Source: Gari tellinella (lineage: Eukaryota; Mollusca; Bivalvia; Cardiida; Psammobiidae). From it: DNA of 64,000 nt. How positions within the stretch are numbered: the first letter of the stretch is position 1; every line of letters begins with the position of its first letter. Positions 63,000 to 64,000 of this stretch are shown here, in pieces. The notes under the pieces are model-generated. The model was not told the origin of the DNA, did no database searches, and saw only the letters and a program-made list of their open reading frames with translations. The position numbers were made by a program, and so were the translations under genes. The stretch spans positions 81,735,038 through 81,799,037 of the forward strand of contig OV277856.1 in the NCBI GenBank assembly GCA_922989275.2, read 5' to 3'.

Positions 63000-63255
63000 A
63001 CAGTTTAACACATTCACCCCTGAAACTTTTAATGGACAAATCCAATTTCCTATTCGGTTTAGTCTATTTATGACTTTATATGGTTATTTCTGCTATATGT
63101 TGTGAAAATACAAACAGTGCAGACATTGTTCACAGGGCTCCTTTAGGAGTCCTCTGATCTCGGTCTACACTGTTTGCATAGGACACATGTACTCTTTACT
63201 TTTTTTTTTAAATGGATGAGTATATTTGGCTCTAGGGTTGAATATGTTAAAAATA
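63000..63255 (-). mobile_element. Family B MITE, reverse and diverged
   Basis: CCCCTGAAACTTTTAATGGA to GGCTCTAGGGTTGAATATGTT; core AAACAGTGCAGACATTGTTC and GATCTCGGTCTACACTGTTT around GGGCTCCTTTAGGAGTCC. Confidence 0.7.
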
Positions 63256-63439
63256 TAAGTTCCAATTCAAGGAATCTGAATGAGTACCATACAAAATATT
63301 TTCTATATCCTAGTAGAAAATAGCTTAAAGCAGACTAAAAGTAAAGCAGAATGCGCATTCTACTTTACTTTTCTATGCAGTGGCTATGTTTACGATGATC
63401 ATTGTAACTTAAATTATTGGAGTTGTCACAAAAAAAACC

Positions 63440-63600
63440 AAGACTGCGCGTTCAATAAACGCTTATGCCCCCGGTAGCATCCTTGACAATATACATGTAT
63501 TGTGAATCTTTTTTAAGTCCAAATTAGGTCAAGGTCAAAGTCAAACTGAGCTTGGGTATTATTGGTGAGTTGGTAATGGTTGGACATGGATATTCTTTTG
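63440..63600. repeat. 5' part of the dispersed repeat also at 6278
   Basis: AAGACTGCGCGTTCAATAAACGCTTATGCCCCC-like start shared with 6283-6320, then AGGTCAAGGTCAAAGTCAAA; lost after about 160 bp. Confidence 0.7.
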
Positions 63601-63839
63601 AATCTACATGTAGATATAGATTTAACTGAAGTCAAAATAGTTATTTAAAAAACCTAAAGTCAAAATAGCTGTTTCAAAAACCTGAAGTCGATAGGTATCA
63701 CTTGTGATAAAACGCAATTCAAAGTGTAAACCGGTGTTATGTTGATCAGTCGCCCCAATTTACAAGTAGATTTCTACAATGAAGAATAAACATCGAAGTA
63801 TTAGTCTAAAGGAAATACTATATGGTGAAAACAGTTACT

Positions 63840-64000
63840 GAGACTTTTTGCTACCCTGTTGCGTTCACGCCTCTCAGTTTGCTACCCAGGGTGTTTTTAC
63901 CCTGGACGTTTCGCTACCCGTAATTTTTCCTACCCCCATTTTTACCCGTACAATTTCCCTACCACCCATTTTTTATTACCGAACTAAAATATATTTTTTT
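63840..64000. repeat. Degenerate TTTGCTACCC-type short repeat
   Basis: GCTACCC, GCTACCC, GCTACCC, CCTACCC and CCTACCACCC recur 15-40 bases apart, each preceded by T-rich sequence. It continues past the window end. Confidence 0.5.

Overview
This window looks like a stretch of animal nuclear genome, most likely from a mollusc and probably a marine bivalve. The evidence is split genes with GT-AG introns, animal-specific families (HELZ-type helicase, DSL Notch ligand, BRE1/RNF20-type ubiquitin ligase), an AT-rich background and a very dense load of miniature inverted-repeat elements (MITEs). The bivalve call rests on remembered repeat types (hairpin MITEs, and repeats ending in GCTCACCTGAG) and is an inference.

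Region 1 (about 0.66-22.54 kb, minus strand) holds the 5' two-thirds of a HELZ-like RNA helicase gene. I could join sixteen coding exons in phase into 801 codons: N-terminal helical region, acidic/Ser-Pro linker, C2H2 finger, CCCH finger, HELZ beta-rich middle domain, and the start of the UPF1-like helicase core (Walker A and the next motif). The gene runs off the left edge before the DEAD-box-type motif. Its introns are packed with repeats. Two of its exons sit beside tandem duplications that copy their splice acceptors.

Region 2 (about 22.6-34.9 kb) is mostly intergenic or intronic. It holds MITEs, a tRNA-Arg-derived SINE, a second tRNA-derived SINE family, LINE tail fragments, a hAT-like fold-back element with 8-bp target duplications, and trinucleotide microsatellites.

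Region 3 (about 34.9-45.9 kb, plus strand) contains exons of a DSL/Notch-ligand-like protein: MNNL-like N-terminus, C2-like segment, DSL domain, then a Thr/Ser-rich mucin-like stretch where canonical Delta/Jagged proteins carry EGF repeats, then an unrecognised exon. Start and 3' end are unresolved.

Region 4 (about 46-57 kb) is repeats only: a CpG-rich palindrome array, a cluster of five short hairpins, self-nested MITEs, satellite-like tandem repeats and a 46-base G tract.

Region 5 (about 57.3-62.5 kb, minus strand) is a decayed, intron-containing copy of an RNF20/40 (BRE1) gene, with frameshifts, an in-frame stop and a lost zinc ligand in its RING.

The transposon content is the most striking part. 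Elements with TTAA, TA, 8-bp and 3-bp target duplications are nested in one another, often with exact boundaries. Elements with unrelated termini carry recognisably similar central palindromes, which suggests modular exchange of hairpin cores.
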